Shown: piece after piece, positions 46,851 to 58,400 of the stretch
Position numbering within the stretch: position 1 is the first letter of the stretch
How the letters are laid out: every line of letters starts with the position of its first letter
Source: Arthrobotrys musiformis
Taxonomy: Eukaryota > Ascomycota > Orbiliomycetes > Orbiliales > Orbiliaceae
Length of the DNA: 64,000 nucleotides
Direction: 5' to 3'
Assembly (NCBI GenBank): GCA_036971715.1
Contig: JAVHJL010000004.1
Coordinates: forward strand, 1,364,001 to 1,428,000
The notes under the pieces: model-generated
Databases searched by the model: none
Told to the model about the DNA's origin: nothing
The model's input: the letters and a program-made list of their open reading frames with translations, nothing else
Program-made: the position numbers and the translations under genes

Positions 46851-49184
46851 ATGGTCTACATTCCACCTGCCAGCTTCAAGCCATTTCTTCACGAGACGGA
46901 TGTTCCCTGTCTCTGTGAATATGACTACGATGGCGGCGATTTTGCTACCTACCCGGAACGTAGGGGGTTCAACAAAGAGCTTCTTCTACTAGGAAATTTT
47001 ACCGAACATCCTGAGGATGAGACCGTTGCGTTCCTCCAAAGCTGGCTATTCTTTGGATTGCTTTCTGAGGTTACGAAACAGACGTTCGGTGTATCCGATC
47101 TTACTACTACTAATGCTGATGGCCAATTGATCATTGATTCCGAGAAGATTCCTGGGATCATTGAACAATGGGTGCGATCGAGCTCAGCCCGTCATGGAGA
47201 TAGATACGACGCAATCCTCTCCGAGGTAGCGGTCGTCGTCGAATACTTCTCCCCTCCATTGATTACCTGGCAAACAAAATACGGCGTACAATCAGAAGTA
47301 GCCAGTGCCATCGTCAATACTCAAGTTAGCATCGTCCCCCCGTCCATCGCATGTTCGCTGGCGCTTCTCGCGGCGTCAATACAGACCGCATACAAACATC
47401 AACATCAAGAACAACCTTACGTTCGGTTCAGTAGGCCTGCTTCGGATGCATTTGGGATACCGTCTTTGATTTTCCAAAGGTTTATCGCGGCGGGGTGGTG
47501 TATTAGCGATGTGGCGAGGTTGTCGAGGACATATAGCGTCACGACGTTGTATTTTGCTTCAAGCTTTCAGCGGGATCTGCCGTCGCCGGATTTCCACGAG
47601 CATTGTGATTTATTCGCCTGTTCGGCTTCTCAGGTCGATGATACGACTTATGTGACGAAACATGTGGATGAAAGTTGCGGGTGCGACCATATGGAGTCGG
47701 CACTTGATGGTGTTAAGAAGACTTTGGATGAGGGTGGGATTCCGGCTACGATTGTTAAGGGCGACATCGCGAGCGGTGGGGAGAAAGGGTGGTTAGAGGC
47801 TGTTTCGTTTGAAGATTGTAAGGCGGTTGCGCTGTCGCATGTTTGGTCCGATGGACTTGGGAACGTGAGCGCGAATTCGATACCGGAGTGTCAAGTGCGA
47901 AGGCTTAAGGGGTTGATCGATAGGCTTTACGAGATTGTGCCCTCGAAAACCTCCCTTTCGGGGTTCTTTAAGAAGAAGAAAAATAAAGATGTTGGATTGT
48001 GGCTGGATACACTGTGTATCCCTCTACAAAAGGAGTATCGAAAACTTGCGATTAAGAGGATGGTGGATACATACGGGAAATGCGATCGGGTGCTCATGAT
48101 TGATGCGGAGCTTACGCAGATATCTATGGATCAGATTCCAAAGCGGGAGTTGTTGATTCGGATTGCGGGATCGAATTGGATGAGGAGAATGTGGACGCTA
48201 CAAGAAGCGGCGTTGAATATCGAGCATTTGTATGTTCAATTCGCAGACGGGGTTTTGGGGTACCATGACGAAGCTGTTACTCTTACGCGCTCATGGGAGA
48301 GAAGGAAGTGGGCGTACGAAGCAATTGACACCGACACGGGCGTCCACGACTATGAGTTCGCTGCAATGCATGGCGCATACACGAAAGACAACTGGCGTTC
48401 TGCGGGTCAGTCTGCCGGGCTGGCATTATCAGGTTTCGCTGGGAGAAATACTACGAAAGCAGGTGATGTTTACCTGTGCCTAGGAGGTATGATGGACTTG
48501 GATGTTATGGAGATTATCAAAACGCCAGAAGATGAAAGGACGCAGAAGATTTTAACGATGATGAAGTACTACCCCAAGAGTATCATTTTCTCGCCGGGTC
48601 CGAAGGTGGATATGGCCGGTTACGGATGGGCCTGTCAGACTTTTTGGAAGTCGAAGGTACTGAGTTCAGCATTCTCGGATGCTATGAAGCCCGCGGAGAT
48701 GACTGAGAAGGGTTTGAGATTGGAATACCAAGGCTATGTGATTAAGCCCGTGAAGCTGTCGCAGGAGTATTTCATCATGAATTCGCAGAAACAAGGGCTA
48801 TGGATCAAAGTTACCTACGACCCCACGGACACCGATGGGATAGCAAACAAAGTAACAAAAGCCGAACACGACGAAGAAACTATGGATCTTGGACTTATCG
48901 TCCCTGAGAGAGATGTGGCGAGGAAGGGTCCTGGCGCGGGCAGTCCTGCACTGCTGGTTTCGATCTATAAACGGGCAGGATGGAAAGATTCGATCAAAGA
49001 TTCAGAAAACTCTACAGCTATCTATACGAAAGCGCTCTGTACGGTGTTTCTGACAACAGCAAGCAGTGCGGAGATCCAAACTTATACCGACGCAGGGTAT
49101 GAGGTTGCAGACGGGAAGAAGCCTAATGAGAGTGCCAATACTAGTAGTGTGATATATCAGAGCCAAATATGGTTCATCGCATAA
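46851..49184 (+). CDS. HET-domain protein, tandem copy 2 (intronless)
   Basis: A single frame of 777 aa. It matches its neighbour along its length: FLQSWLFFGLLSEV (about 60), TYVTKHVDESCGCDH (about 265), VKKTLDEGGIP, AVALSHVWSDGLGN (about 327), LWLDTLCIPLQKEYRKLAI (about 383) and NWMRRMWTLQEA (about 442). It has no intron where copy 1 has one (after the LAIK..Y block), so intron loss or gain followed the duplication, or copy 2 is the intronless ancestor. No membrane segment or NTPase motif is seen. Function is inferred from the HET domain only: a possible role in vegetative incompatibility or regulated cell death. Confidence 0.92.
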   Translation: MVYIPPASFKPFLHETDVPCLCEYDYDGGDFATYPERRGFNKELLLLGNFTEHPEDETVAFLQSWLFFGLLSEVTKQTFGVSDLTTTNADGQLIIDSEKIPGIIEQWVRSSSARHGDRYDAILSEVAVVVEYFSPPLITWQTKYGVQSEVASAIVNTQVSIVPPSIACSLALLAASIQTAYKHQHQEQPYVRFSRPASDAFGIPSLIFQRFIAAGWCISDVARLSRTYSVTTLYFASSFQRDLPSPDFHEHCDLFACSASQVDDTTYVTKHVDESCGCDHMESALDGVKKTLDEGGIPATIVKGDIASGGEKGWLEAVSFEDCKAVALSHVWSDGLGNVSANSIPECQVRRLKGLIDRLYEIVPSKTSLSGFFKKKKNKDVGLWLDTLCIPLQKEYRKLAIKRMVDTYGKCDRVLMIDAELTQISMDQIPKRELLIRIAGSNWMRRMWTLQEAALNIEHLYVQFADGVLGYHDEAVTLTRSWERRKWAYEAIDTDTGVHDYEFAAMHGAYTKDNWRSAGQSAGLALSGFAGRNTTKAGDVYLCLGGMMDLDVMEIIKTPEDERTQKILTMMKYYPKSIIFSPGPKVDMAGYGWACQTFWKSKVLSSAFSDAMKPAEMTEKGLRLEYQGYVIKPVKLSQEYFIMNSQKQGLWIKVTYDPTDTDGIANKVTKAEHDEETMDLGLIVPERDVARKGPGAGSPALLVSIYKRAGWKDSIKDSENSTAIYTKALCTVFLTTASSAEIQTYTDAGYEVADGKKPNESANTSSVIYQSQIWFIA

Positions 49185-50582
49185 GTGGTTAGTGCGGGAG
49201 GAGAGCTCAAGAGCTTGGGAGTTGGAGCTAGAAGGTTAACGGTTTCGACCATCCAATTGAAAGTCACCGTTAGATATACAGATCTGCAGACCTAGGTACC
49301 CAAGTTTGATGCGACTGCACATGTTCGTAAACAATGCCAGGTCCCTACATTAGAAATTCGCTATATATTCTCCCCTCTACCGATAATGCATAAAGTGGCT
49401 ATGAAATTTTCAAAACACTGAATTTTCCTACTTTATCTCCTCTAGTTTGAGCTTCGGAGCCTAGACGTGTGATACCATGTAGCTGCCGCAGGATATACTC
49501 ATTGATCATTCTATAGGTCTAGGCTAGGATTCCGAGACGTCACTAGCTTGAATATGCCACCCAAGCTCTGTACCGGATTTCGTCTGAATGCAAGCTACAA
49601 AACCAAGCACCCGATGAAAAGTTTCCGTATAGGCGTCCAGCATATATTTTTAGAAACCCGCTTCCCGTCCTCGTAGCTTTCAGAAAATGCTAGAAGCTGA
49701 GCTAGCTCTCGAATCTGTAAACTCTTTCGCCTAAACCTCTCGACATAGCGCCCTAATTCGTTAGACTCCAGTTTCCTACTTTGGGTTTCGCGTTGACGTT
49801 GCAAATTTGCTGGCCTAAAATACCACAAAGCGGCTCGAGGACGCAAATGTTCGTGCTACCAGGTTCTGCAAGCTCAAACGTTACGGACTTCCAGAAAGCT
49901 CACGCGAACTGTGAAAAGGCGATCTAAATTCTTTTAAATTGATCTCTAGTTGCTAATTATAACTTTTTCCAAGAATTTTTGTACTTCCGTCTTGAATTTT
50001 GCTCTTTAACGTTATGGAAAACCTACGAAAGGGACTGGATCAGCGGTCCATGACGCCGGCCAACACAATTCAGGCCATGTGAGCATTCCATAGGCGTAAC
50101 GGGGACACTGACTGCAACCTCATCTATATGCATATCGCCTCTTTTTCATGCACGAAACCTGCGGCTGTGGCCGAATCGGGATATATTCTCATATCCTTGC
50201 ATTGAATAATAAAAATTTTGCTTTAAGCTTTTTGGTGGTGTGAGACCCTGTTCAAGACTCGATTCTCCTTGAGAAAACTTTCTTTCTGGGGAAGGAAGCG
50301 CCACTGATGTTGCATTTATGACGATTGCATCGGTTTTGTCTGCATGATAGTCGACAGCTATAGATGGTTTGGCCGGGGTGTAGCTATGGTCTTATAAAGT
50401 TGCCTTACAGGGGGTTATGGAGGGAGAGGTCTTGTATATATAGAGCGGAAGACGCCCTTGAGGATCGTGATTCTAGAAGTTCTCATCCTCATCATCATTC
50501 ACACATTCGTTTACAACGTCTATAACTCATAACCATACTTAATATAATATTTTTAATATAACGCTATTCTAAATCTTCCAAA
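49185..50582. other. Intergenic, promoter of the small secreted protein
   Basis: 1.4 kb without a convincing gene. The right end carries a strong TATA box. A minus frame at 49595-49846 (83 codons) looks random. Confidence 0.6.
50435..50443 (+). promoter_or_regulatory. TATA box of the small secreted protein gene
   Basis: TATATATAG about 140 bases before the ATG is one of the clearest TATA elements in the window. It suggests regulated, possibly strong, expression. Confidence 0.55.
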
Positions 50583-51134
50583 ATGCAATTGAAGTCCCTC
50601 CTCTTCACCACCATTCTCGTGGGTGCGGCTTCCGCCCTCCCAACCGCCAACCCAGAGATCTCTCCTCGCGCTCTCTGCACTCCACAAGACCACACCGGCT
50701 TCACCGTCCGTATCAACTCCACCGATGATCTTAACAACAAGATTGTCTCCATTTCCAACGGCGTTGTCGGTGTCGACCTCCTCAACCCCGACTCCGTGAT
50801 CTGGCCCTACTCCGACGGCAACAAGATCTATATGCCCGGCCCGGGTTATAAGTACCTCATCCCTGGATACCTCTACGCCACCGGCGACGGTACCACCTCC
50901 TGTGGTAAACAATTGAAGTTCGCCAAGGACTTGCCAAAGAAGGGTCTCGTGCAGACGGATGTTTTCTCCACCAGCTGTGATATCCAAGGAACATTCTATT
51001 TGACTGCTGAGGCTGATTGGCACTGGCAGGCTTGCCCGAATGCTGCGGGGCAGGGGTGGACTATTCACCATGGAGCTAGGAAGGCGGCTTGCAGGGATGT
51101 TAAGTTGAAGATGATCTACGGACCACCATTTTAG
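50583..51134 (+). CDS. Small secreted Cys-containing protein, 183 aa
   Basis: A single exon. A clear signal peptide (MQLKSLLFTTILVGAASALP, cleaved about residue 18-19) is followed by a short stretch ending SPRALC that could be a propeptide. The mature chain has five Cys (at LCTPQ, SCGKQ, SCDIQ, ACPNA and ACRDV), is rich in Gly, Tyr and Trp, and ends KMIYGPPF. Codon use is C-ending in the first half and less biased later. I do not recognise the family. The size, secretion signal and Cys content put it among candidate effector or surface proteins, but that is inference. A TATA box lies about 140 bases upstream. Its neighbours, a HET gene and superoxide dismutase, give no functional hint. Confidence 0.85.
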   Translation: MQLKSLLFTTILVGAASALPTANPEISPRALCTPQDHTGFTVRINSTDDLNNKIVSISNGVVGVDLLNPDSVIWPYSDGNKIYMPGPGYKYLIPGYLYATGDGTTSCGKQLKFAKDLPKKGLVQTDVFSTSCDIQGTFYLTAEADWHWQACPNAAGQGWTIHHGARKAACRDVKLKMIYGPPF

Positions 51135-52070
51135 ATTGTTATTTGATGGTAGGGGCGGTGGATTTGGTATGTGACGATGATGATGATTTGTAATGCATGG
51201 GAGTGGGTTCTGGGAATTGGGCATTGAAGCATTTTTATAGCAGAGTTTTGGACTTTTTGATTTTTCGTTTTGTATATAATAGAAAAAGTAATATTGGTTG
51301 GTATGAACTGGTCGCGGTAGAAATATAATAGAAAACCTAGTATTTATATCTTCATTATATTTTCGAACAGGCGTCATATCTTTGCAGACTTAGCTTAGTA
51401 TGCGGTAGCTTGTATTAAGTCATGTGACAAAATTGGATGGTAGAATGGCACACCGTAAATTACGGGATTTTGGAAACGGCATTTACGGCATTTTGCCGCT
51501 GTTGAATTGGCTGTTTTATATGTGAATTAGAGCCCGGCCGCCTGGGCGAAGTGCCATTTTCTGCAAAATCGGTGTGGATTCTGGCAATTCTGGCACAGAA
51601 ATCTTGATGTTTGAACAGAATTCTGGCATTTCGAAACTGAAAATAGTCACGTGTCAGCTAGATGTGGGATACAATGATGATTGTTAGGTGTTATCCTATC
51701 GTATGCTTGTATACAGCTCGGCATTAGTCTCGAGGCTCGGCATACTAGTAGGTCTTAAGCAAGCAAGCTACGAACTGACTAGTAATATAACTTTATCGTT
51801 TTACGGATCTAGATCTGAGGCATGGAGAGTCTCAGCTTCAGCTCGAAGCCCAAATGTCAGAAAGGTTTCATTTCATTTGGTATTGTAATAGGTATCTGGT
51901 AGGCCGAAGATTTAATATGTATACAGTCCCGTAACTGGACTCTCTCGTTACCGGACTAACGCGTATAAATATCCAACTACTGCCTTAACCTAGACCACTT
52001 TCCTTGGTTCCTGAAGCTTCTGCTAATAAAAGGCTAAGGGTATGACAAAGTAGTTTCCCTAAGGAAAAGT
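51135..52070. other. Intergenic, convergent 3' ends
   Basis: About 940 bases between convergent genes. No gene is seen. Confidence 0.6.
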
Positions 52071-52735
52071 TTACTGGGAGATACCAATGACACCGCAAGC
52101 TGGACGGGCACCAGCGTTTCCAGTGGTCAAAGAGTCGGCGTGGCCACCCTTTCCGAGGTCATCGGTACCAGCGTGGACAACAACAGTTCGCTGTAGTGGG
52201 ACATGTTAGTGGGTTTACACCTTTGCTATGGAAAACGCAAGTTGGCACTCACTCCGAGGATGCTGTTAGGTCCAATCAGAGAGACCAGGCTGTCGGTGAT
52301 GGTACCCTTTGCGACACCGGAGGCATCGGTGGAGATGTTTCCGAGATCACCGACGTGACGGTTGTCATCCGACGGGCTACCGTGGGTCTTTCCGAATGGG
52401 TTGACTGGTTTTATTATCTTAGAATGCATGTGTCTTGTATATCAAGCGCGATCGGGAGAATATAGCTCACAGTGAGGGCCAGCAGAGGTGCAACCATTGG
52501 TGTTATCACCAAAGGTGTGGATGTGGAAACCACGCTGGGAATTGGCATCGTTTCCAGTGATCTCATAATCAATGGTGGTTGGGGAGGACTCAGACTCCTG
52601 GGTGAAGGTGACAACTCCCGTGACGCTGGAGTCTCCACGGAGGACGGCAACTAGGAGATGTCAGTCCCGTCCGATTGGGTACCAATCGCATCGGAGAATT
52701 GATTCCTCATCCGAATACGTACCTGCTTTAACCAT
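52071..52735 (-). CDS. SOD1: Cu/Zn superoxide dismutase
   Basis: Four exons (52735-52723, 52650-52471, 52404-52253, 52190-52071) give 154 aa, exactly the family length. Exon 1 codes only MVKA plus one base. The enzyme turns superoxide into oxygen and H2O2 in the cytosol and mitochondrial intermembrane space. Metal-site motifs are all present: GFHIHTFGDN, SAGPHFNPFGKTHG, RHVGDLGNI and RTVVVHAGTDDLGKGGH. The Cys pair of the intrasubunit disulphide is in NGCTSAG and RPACGVIGI. There is no signal peptide, so it is the intracellular form. No frame of this gene reaches 100 codons because of its introns, so it is easily missed. Confidence 0.97.
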
Positions 52736-55476
52736 TTTGATCTGTTTGGATTAGATTACTGGGGAACTTCTAAAGGGACACCAGGGAACGGTTAGCCTGG
52801 AATCATGCGAAAGCATAGGCGAATTGGCAAAGAATGCTATATGCATCTGATATCTGCACCTGGCACTTGGAAGACTAGCTTCGGGAAGGACAGTTTCATA
52901 TGCAGGTGAGGGAGTTTTTCTTCCTACTAACAATTCAAGTTTGGTATCTCGAATGGATGGATGAGAGAGTTTCTGCAGGTTCGGATTCTGGAAGATGAGG
53001 CGGGCGGTGGTGGTGGGAAGGTGTACGGTGTGGGATGGGTGGAAGTGACGACATGGTATTAAATATGCCCCTCCCCTCGCACACAAACACTTTTTTTTTG
53101 TTGCTAATGCGGGGCAGCTCTATCGTCATTATTATTAAGCTTGGCCCAGACCCTTTTCGACATGGCTGATTACAATAACAGCACAGGAGAGATCTGGCAG
53201 AGGATGGCTCCAATTGGATACTCTGGCCGAGGCAAAGAAGCGGTACAACTTAGACCCACCTTACCATTGCCTATAGCCTAGTTATTCCCGCCGTTGGGTT
53301 GACGCCAAATTCGGTTCTGTGCAGGTTTGGAGCTGCAGCTGACTCGTGCAGAGTTCGGCCCGGAGATCGGTTCTTGATAGACTAGATTCTCGAGGGCGGC
53401 TTCGGTGGATATGCCATCTACTAACTACCACAATGCAATTATGCTTAAGGCCGTTGACATCATCATAATCATCACCACCACCATCACGATATCACCATGA
53501 TCACGGCCACGTTCTGTTAGCCGATAAACGTTTATCACGTTTGAACTCACGGTTACACAGTCTGTGTTGGCGTGTTGTGATCGATTCGGGCGTGTTGAGG
53601 GCCACGCACCTTCAAAACCTCAACGCAAGTCTCTCCAACATTACAACCCCGTCGACATCAATGTCCATACGTAATTAGTCTAGTTTCAAGACGGGGGTTC
53701 GAGCTACTAAAAACAGAGTTAGGGTTGGGGAAACCGGAGTCCGGCACTTTGAGGTCGATATCGCGGCTCTGATGAATGCCTTGGTGGCGGATTCTCACAT
53801 CGTATCAGCATACGCAAGTATTTCCTTCCTTGGGCGGTACTAGTTCTGCGGTGTATACGAAGCCGGTTGTTTTTCCTGATGGAACAGGCGCAGGCCTGAG
53901 GCACGAACGTCAGATAACCAATATTAAAAAGGAAATATAACCATATTACTAGGTACATGGAGCCTATTGCAGAGCAGCAGGATGCAAGTGCAAAATGCAA
54001 AATGCAAGTGAAAGTGAAAGCTCATCAGCTTAGGTAAGGGTTTAGGAGGAAGCCTGCTGGGCTGCGCCAGAAAGTTGTACGTAGACTCCGCTGCTTCCTT
54101 AGAAGGAATTGTGACAGGCATCCACGACCAATCATGGGAACTGTTGGACGCCCCAGACTAAACCGACCCTTGACGGGGGGTTTATTTGGATTCGGATCCA
54201 CGGAGAACAGCTGGGGCAGGTGCACGGCATCACCAGAGACCCTTTCGTTCCACAAGGTAGCATCGATAGCAGGCAATTAAATTCAATTGTTCAATGTTGT
54301 ATCTGTCGAGTGGTATATTCGATGTTTGTGTCCGAGTCACCGACGTTTGATATCGTGACGCAGTATCACTTGCTTTTGAGACGGCCAGGAGAAGCAAATT
54401 GCGGCTACTCCGTGTCCGTCCTGAACAACGGTAGACGCTTGTCCGTCCCGGATGCAGGGTGGGGCGCCTGTTAATTGATTGAAGGGTGCAGCACAGCACA
54501 TGTGCTTATGTATGGAATGTCTTAGCGTAGGCTGGCCTCGGATATCGTGCTCGATAAGGGCGACAAAATCCAAATTTCAAATCCAAATCTAAAACCGATC
54601 CCAGAATTTTAAATCCAAATGCAAGCACCGGCATGGAATGGTATGCTCCAGTACTTCTTTGGTATTTGGGGGTGGCATTAGTTCGTATGATTATGATATC
54701 TATGATAACCTTAGTGCTTAGTTGGAGTATCAAAGTATGCATATGTAACTTCAGGGACCGCTCAAAACAGCAAAATGTCGGTATGCAAGGAAGTACTTAC
54801 ACACGGGGCCGGCACATTCGCTCCCTTACACGGTACTGGGGAGGTACTCGAGCTAGCGTCCTCAGTTCATGCGGTAAATTATAGGCAGGCGGACCAGTCT
54901 CATCCAGATTAAATCTGATACGGCAGCAGCTTTGACAGCCTCAGCTCCGTACGCAGCAGTCCTCTGTACATCGTACAGACGTACTAGTTAGGCCGTTAGT
55001 TCGTTAGTTCGTTAGTTCGTTAGTTGAAGAATTGAATCCCACTTGCCGTTAGCTGTACTTTGTGCCTCTGCTGGGCGCCTGTGGTTGGTTGTGGATGGCA
55101 GTTGGAGCGGTGGGACAGTCTTTCTGGTGGTGTTCTCCTCCCCAGACAGCTCATCCATCCATCCACAAAGGTCCATCGATTTTTATCCCGCCTAATCATC
55201 GACTCCTCAAACCTCACCCTTTCGAGGTCTCCGCTCCTCTTCTTCATCCTCACCAACTTCACCATCCTTCCAGCATCCTTCGGCTTCGTGTCGCCCGTTC
55301 GTTTTGCCTAGGTTCATTTTGCACTGTCATTTGTTACCGTATCGTTCTCGGAGGATTTCGACTAAACCTGTTCGGTCATCTCGGAGCCTGGCTTTAAGGT
55401 AGACAATTTATATCGTCCGTCTTACACCACAGACCGTTTTTGTTGGGCGACTCGCTCGACCATCCATCCAGCCCAG
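52736..55476. other. Long divergent region between SOD1 and the Rho GEF
   Basis: 2.7 kb with no convincing gene. It holds the SOD1 promoter at the left, a CAT/ATC-rich simple stretch (about 53458-53500), and an octamer tandem repeat at 54994. The right 450 bases are C/T-rich, consistent with a long 5' UTR of the Rho GEF. Confidence 0.55.
54994..55025. repeat. Tandem octamer CGTTAGTT, four perfect copies
   Basis: Four exact CGTTAGTT units in a row, about 450 bases before the Rho GEF start. It is probably a microsatellite. Confidence 0.9.
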
Positions 55477-58400
55477 ATGGCGAACCTTCAACCTCAGGGC
55501 GGAGGTGCCGACCCAAGATTCCGTGCAAGGTCACCCAGCTTTGGAAGTGGAGACGATAGATATTTCGACGGTTCGGGGGGACTCCAGCAGCGGAATGGCG
55601 AAGATTTCTACAATCCCAATTTCTACGATCGCAGAAATGAGGGCGCGGCTTCACCCCCGGCTGCTTCGGCCTACGGAGCGCCGTCGTCGAATATGGCTCT
55701 TTCGCAGCAGTCCCAATACGTTCCCTCTCCTCCAGCGCACTCGAGTGGCTACCAGCCGATGTACTATTCCCAGAACTCGACCACGCTTCCCACCCAGCCG
55801 AACATTCCACCCCCTCCTCCCCGTCAGCCTTACGGCGCCACCGGCCTTCCAAGCAACCTCCAAGCGGGAAGCTCGAGGCCTCTGCCCGGCCTTCCCACCG
55901 GATTGCCATCCCACCCAAAGGTTGGATACAATCCAAACAATCATCTCGGCCGTACCATGTCCATTGTGACTACGACGTCACCGACTCAGTATCAGCAATA
56001 CGTCCCGCAGTCGCCCACTGTGAATGCTCCATCGTATGCATCGGCATTTGGTATAGCTTCCCTGTTCTTCTCTGTAAATTCAAAGATCGCCTGTTAACTT
56101 GTTCTTGTAGCCAATTCCCAGTATGGTGCATCTGGAGCAAATCGACCATATAATCCTGCATTATATGGTTCGAATGTTCCTCCACCCCCTCCACCTCCCC
56201 CACAGCGCCACGGCACTGTATCGGGAGGCTACTACCAACAGCAGCACCAATTACCCCAACCCCCACCTCCACCTCCACTTCTGCAACACCAGCAGACGTA
56301 TTCGGTAAGTTATACCCATTTGTGACGCTTGTCTGGGCTTGTTTTCCTTCGATACGCCTTTACTAACAACCGTTCTCTATAGAGTTACTCTAACTCGACG
56401 GCGGCGGCTCCTGCTTACCAACAACTTCATTATCATCAAGCTAATCAGCAGCAGCAGCAGGCTGCTGATTCTTATTCTAACGGGGAGCAAGGACAGTGGG
56501 ACTATGAAGATAAGGACCAGGGTGATTACAGAGCTAATTCCGGGCAACGTTATGGATCAACTTCATCTCAAGGTCCTCAGTCCCCGAACTACTTCGACAA
56601 TCAGAGTACTCCACCCGCGCAACACTATCAAAGCTACCACGGCGAAGGAGGAGACTACAGTAATCCACTCCCAACTCCTCCCCCGCCTCCAAAATCAGAC
56701 TCGCCTCACGTCGATTCTCAGTATGGTGGGTCAAATGGCCAACGTTTGAATCAGCCTCAGTACAATACTGGCAATGACGACCTCCCACCAAGCCTACCGC
56801 CTCACAGATCGTCAGACACGGCCGATCGTCAGAAGTTAGAGGAAGACGCGAGGGAGGCTTTGTACGCTGATATAGAAAATCTCGTTTCTGGCAATGGCCC
56901 ACCGTCTGGGAGAGGCCAGGGTCCGCCTTCAGCCTCCCAATTCTCGCCTGACGTCGACCTCCTTTTCCAGAGAGCAGGCGCTTCGCAGCCTGGTGCTACT
57001 GATGGAAGTGGAGGATTACCCTATCCTACATACCCACCTGGTGGTAATAGTAGCGATGAAGCAGCGGCTGCCTGGGAAGCAATGCGTGCGGACGAATATA
57101 GGGAAACTCAAGACAAGATGACCAATGGCCATGTCGCAACTTTGCCACCAGATGAGGACCAAGAGCCGCTCTCTGAGGTTCTAGACATGCCTATGGACCT
57201 TAGCGGATTCTCGGGTATGGGATTTTACGATCGTTACGATGATGAGCCCACGTTCCCAAGCTTCAAGCCAGCCGGTCAGGACAACGTCGCACCTGTGCTC
57301 CCTACTCATAAAGGGTCTGCAGACCTTGGTAGAAGTAATACCATGAACACGGTGAACACGGTGACGACGATGAATACCGTGACCACGAGTAGTGAGTTGA
57401 ATAGAAGAGACACAACAAGTACTACCGCTACTGGCAACTCAACCCTCTATGGCGACTACGTTTACCCCAATCCCGAGTTCGATGATGGCCTACATCCATT
57501 CGCCCCATTCTCATCCGCGGCCGCCCGAGTTGACACCTTTGGCACTGGTGGATTAGCAAACCCAGAGAGACGGAACAGCTACCAAGAAGGTGATGAGTAC
57601 GAAGGCTTTGCTACGGGCCCTGTTAAGACCGTTGTCACTGCTGATGAGAGCGACGATGATGAAATGTATGCCGGTTTCATGGAACCGTCATTCTACCCCA
57701 CCCCAAGTGAGTTTCCACCCATCAATTTTTTCAATTGCCTACAAATTTATCAAGAGTGCACTGAACTAACATTTCGACCCAGGCTATGAGTTGAACCGAA
57801 CCAAGTCTGATAGCAATGCTACAGGGGAGAATTATCTCCCAGTCAATCCAGACGCCCGCCTAAAAAGTAGTTTGAGTCTTAACTATCCACACACAAGCAC
57901 AAGTTCACTTGGTCCTGCAAGATCAAAGACAGATGCTTCTGCCCCTCTGAAGCCAGCCGGGGCACGGCCTCCGGTTTCGAGACCTGCTAACCGTGCCGCA
58001 GTTGCACAATCCCAGATATTCGATGAGAGTGCACTCGGTGCAATCGACCTTCCCTCCATTAAGACTCGCAAGTTCGACCCGGAGAAACTATCCAGCAAGG
58101 ACTTCAAGAAGTGCGAAGAGGCATGGGCTATCAGTCAGATCTTTGCTTGGTTGTTGACTATAACCGAGGGCGAAGAGTTCTTAAAGGAAAAAGGAATCGC
58201 GGAGGCCATTGTTGCATTATTCACCCATAAAGTCCCCACCATGAACGTCGCCGACGCAGAGACACTAGCTACCCGGGTTCTAAAGACTCTTTGGGATAAT
58301 GATTGTCTAGTCAGGGATGAAGAGTGGGTTAAGTGGAACGCCGATGCAGAGGTCTCTGGTGTTATCTTCCAGATTTCTGGCCGCGGATGCTATGCGCCAA

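Noticed and set aside
50553..51377. 274-codon minus frame opposite the small secreted protein
   Set aside because: The plus frame has a signal peptide, TATA box and biased codons. The minus frame is its complement and has no recognisable domain.
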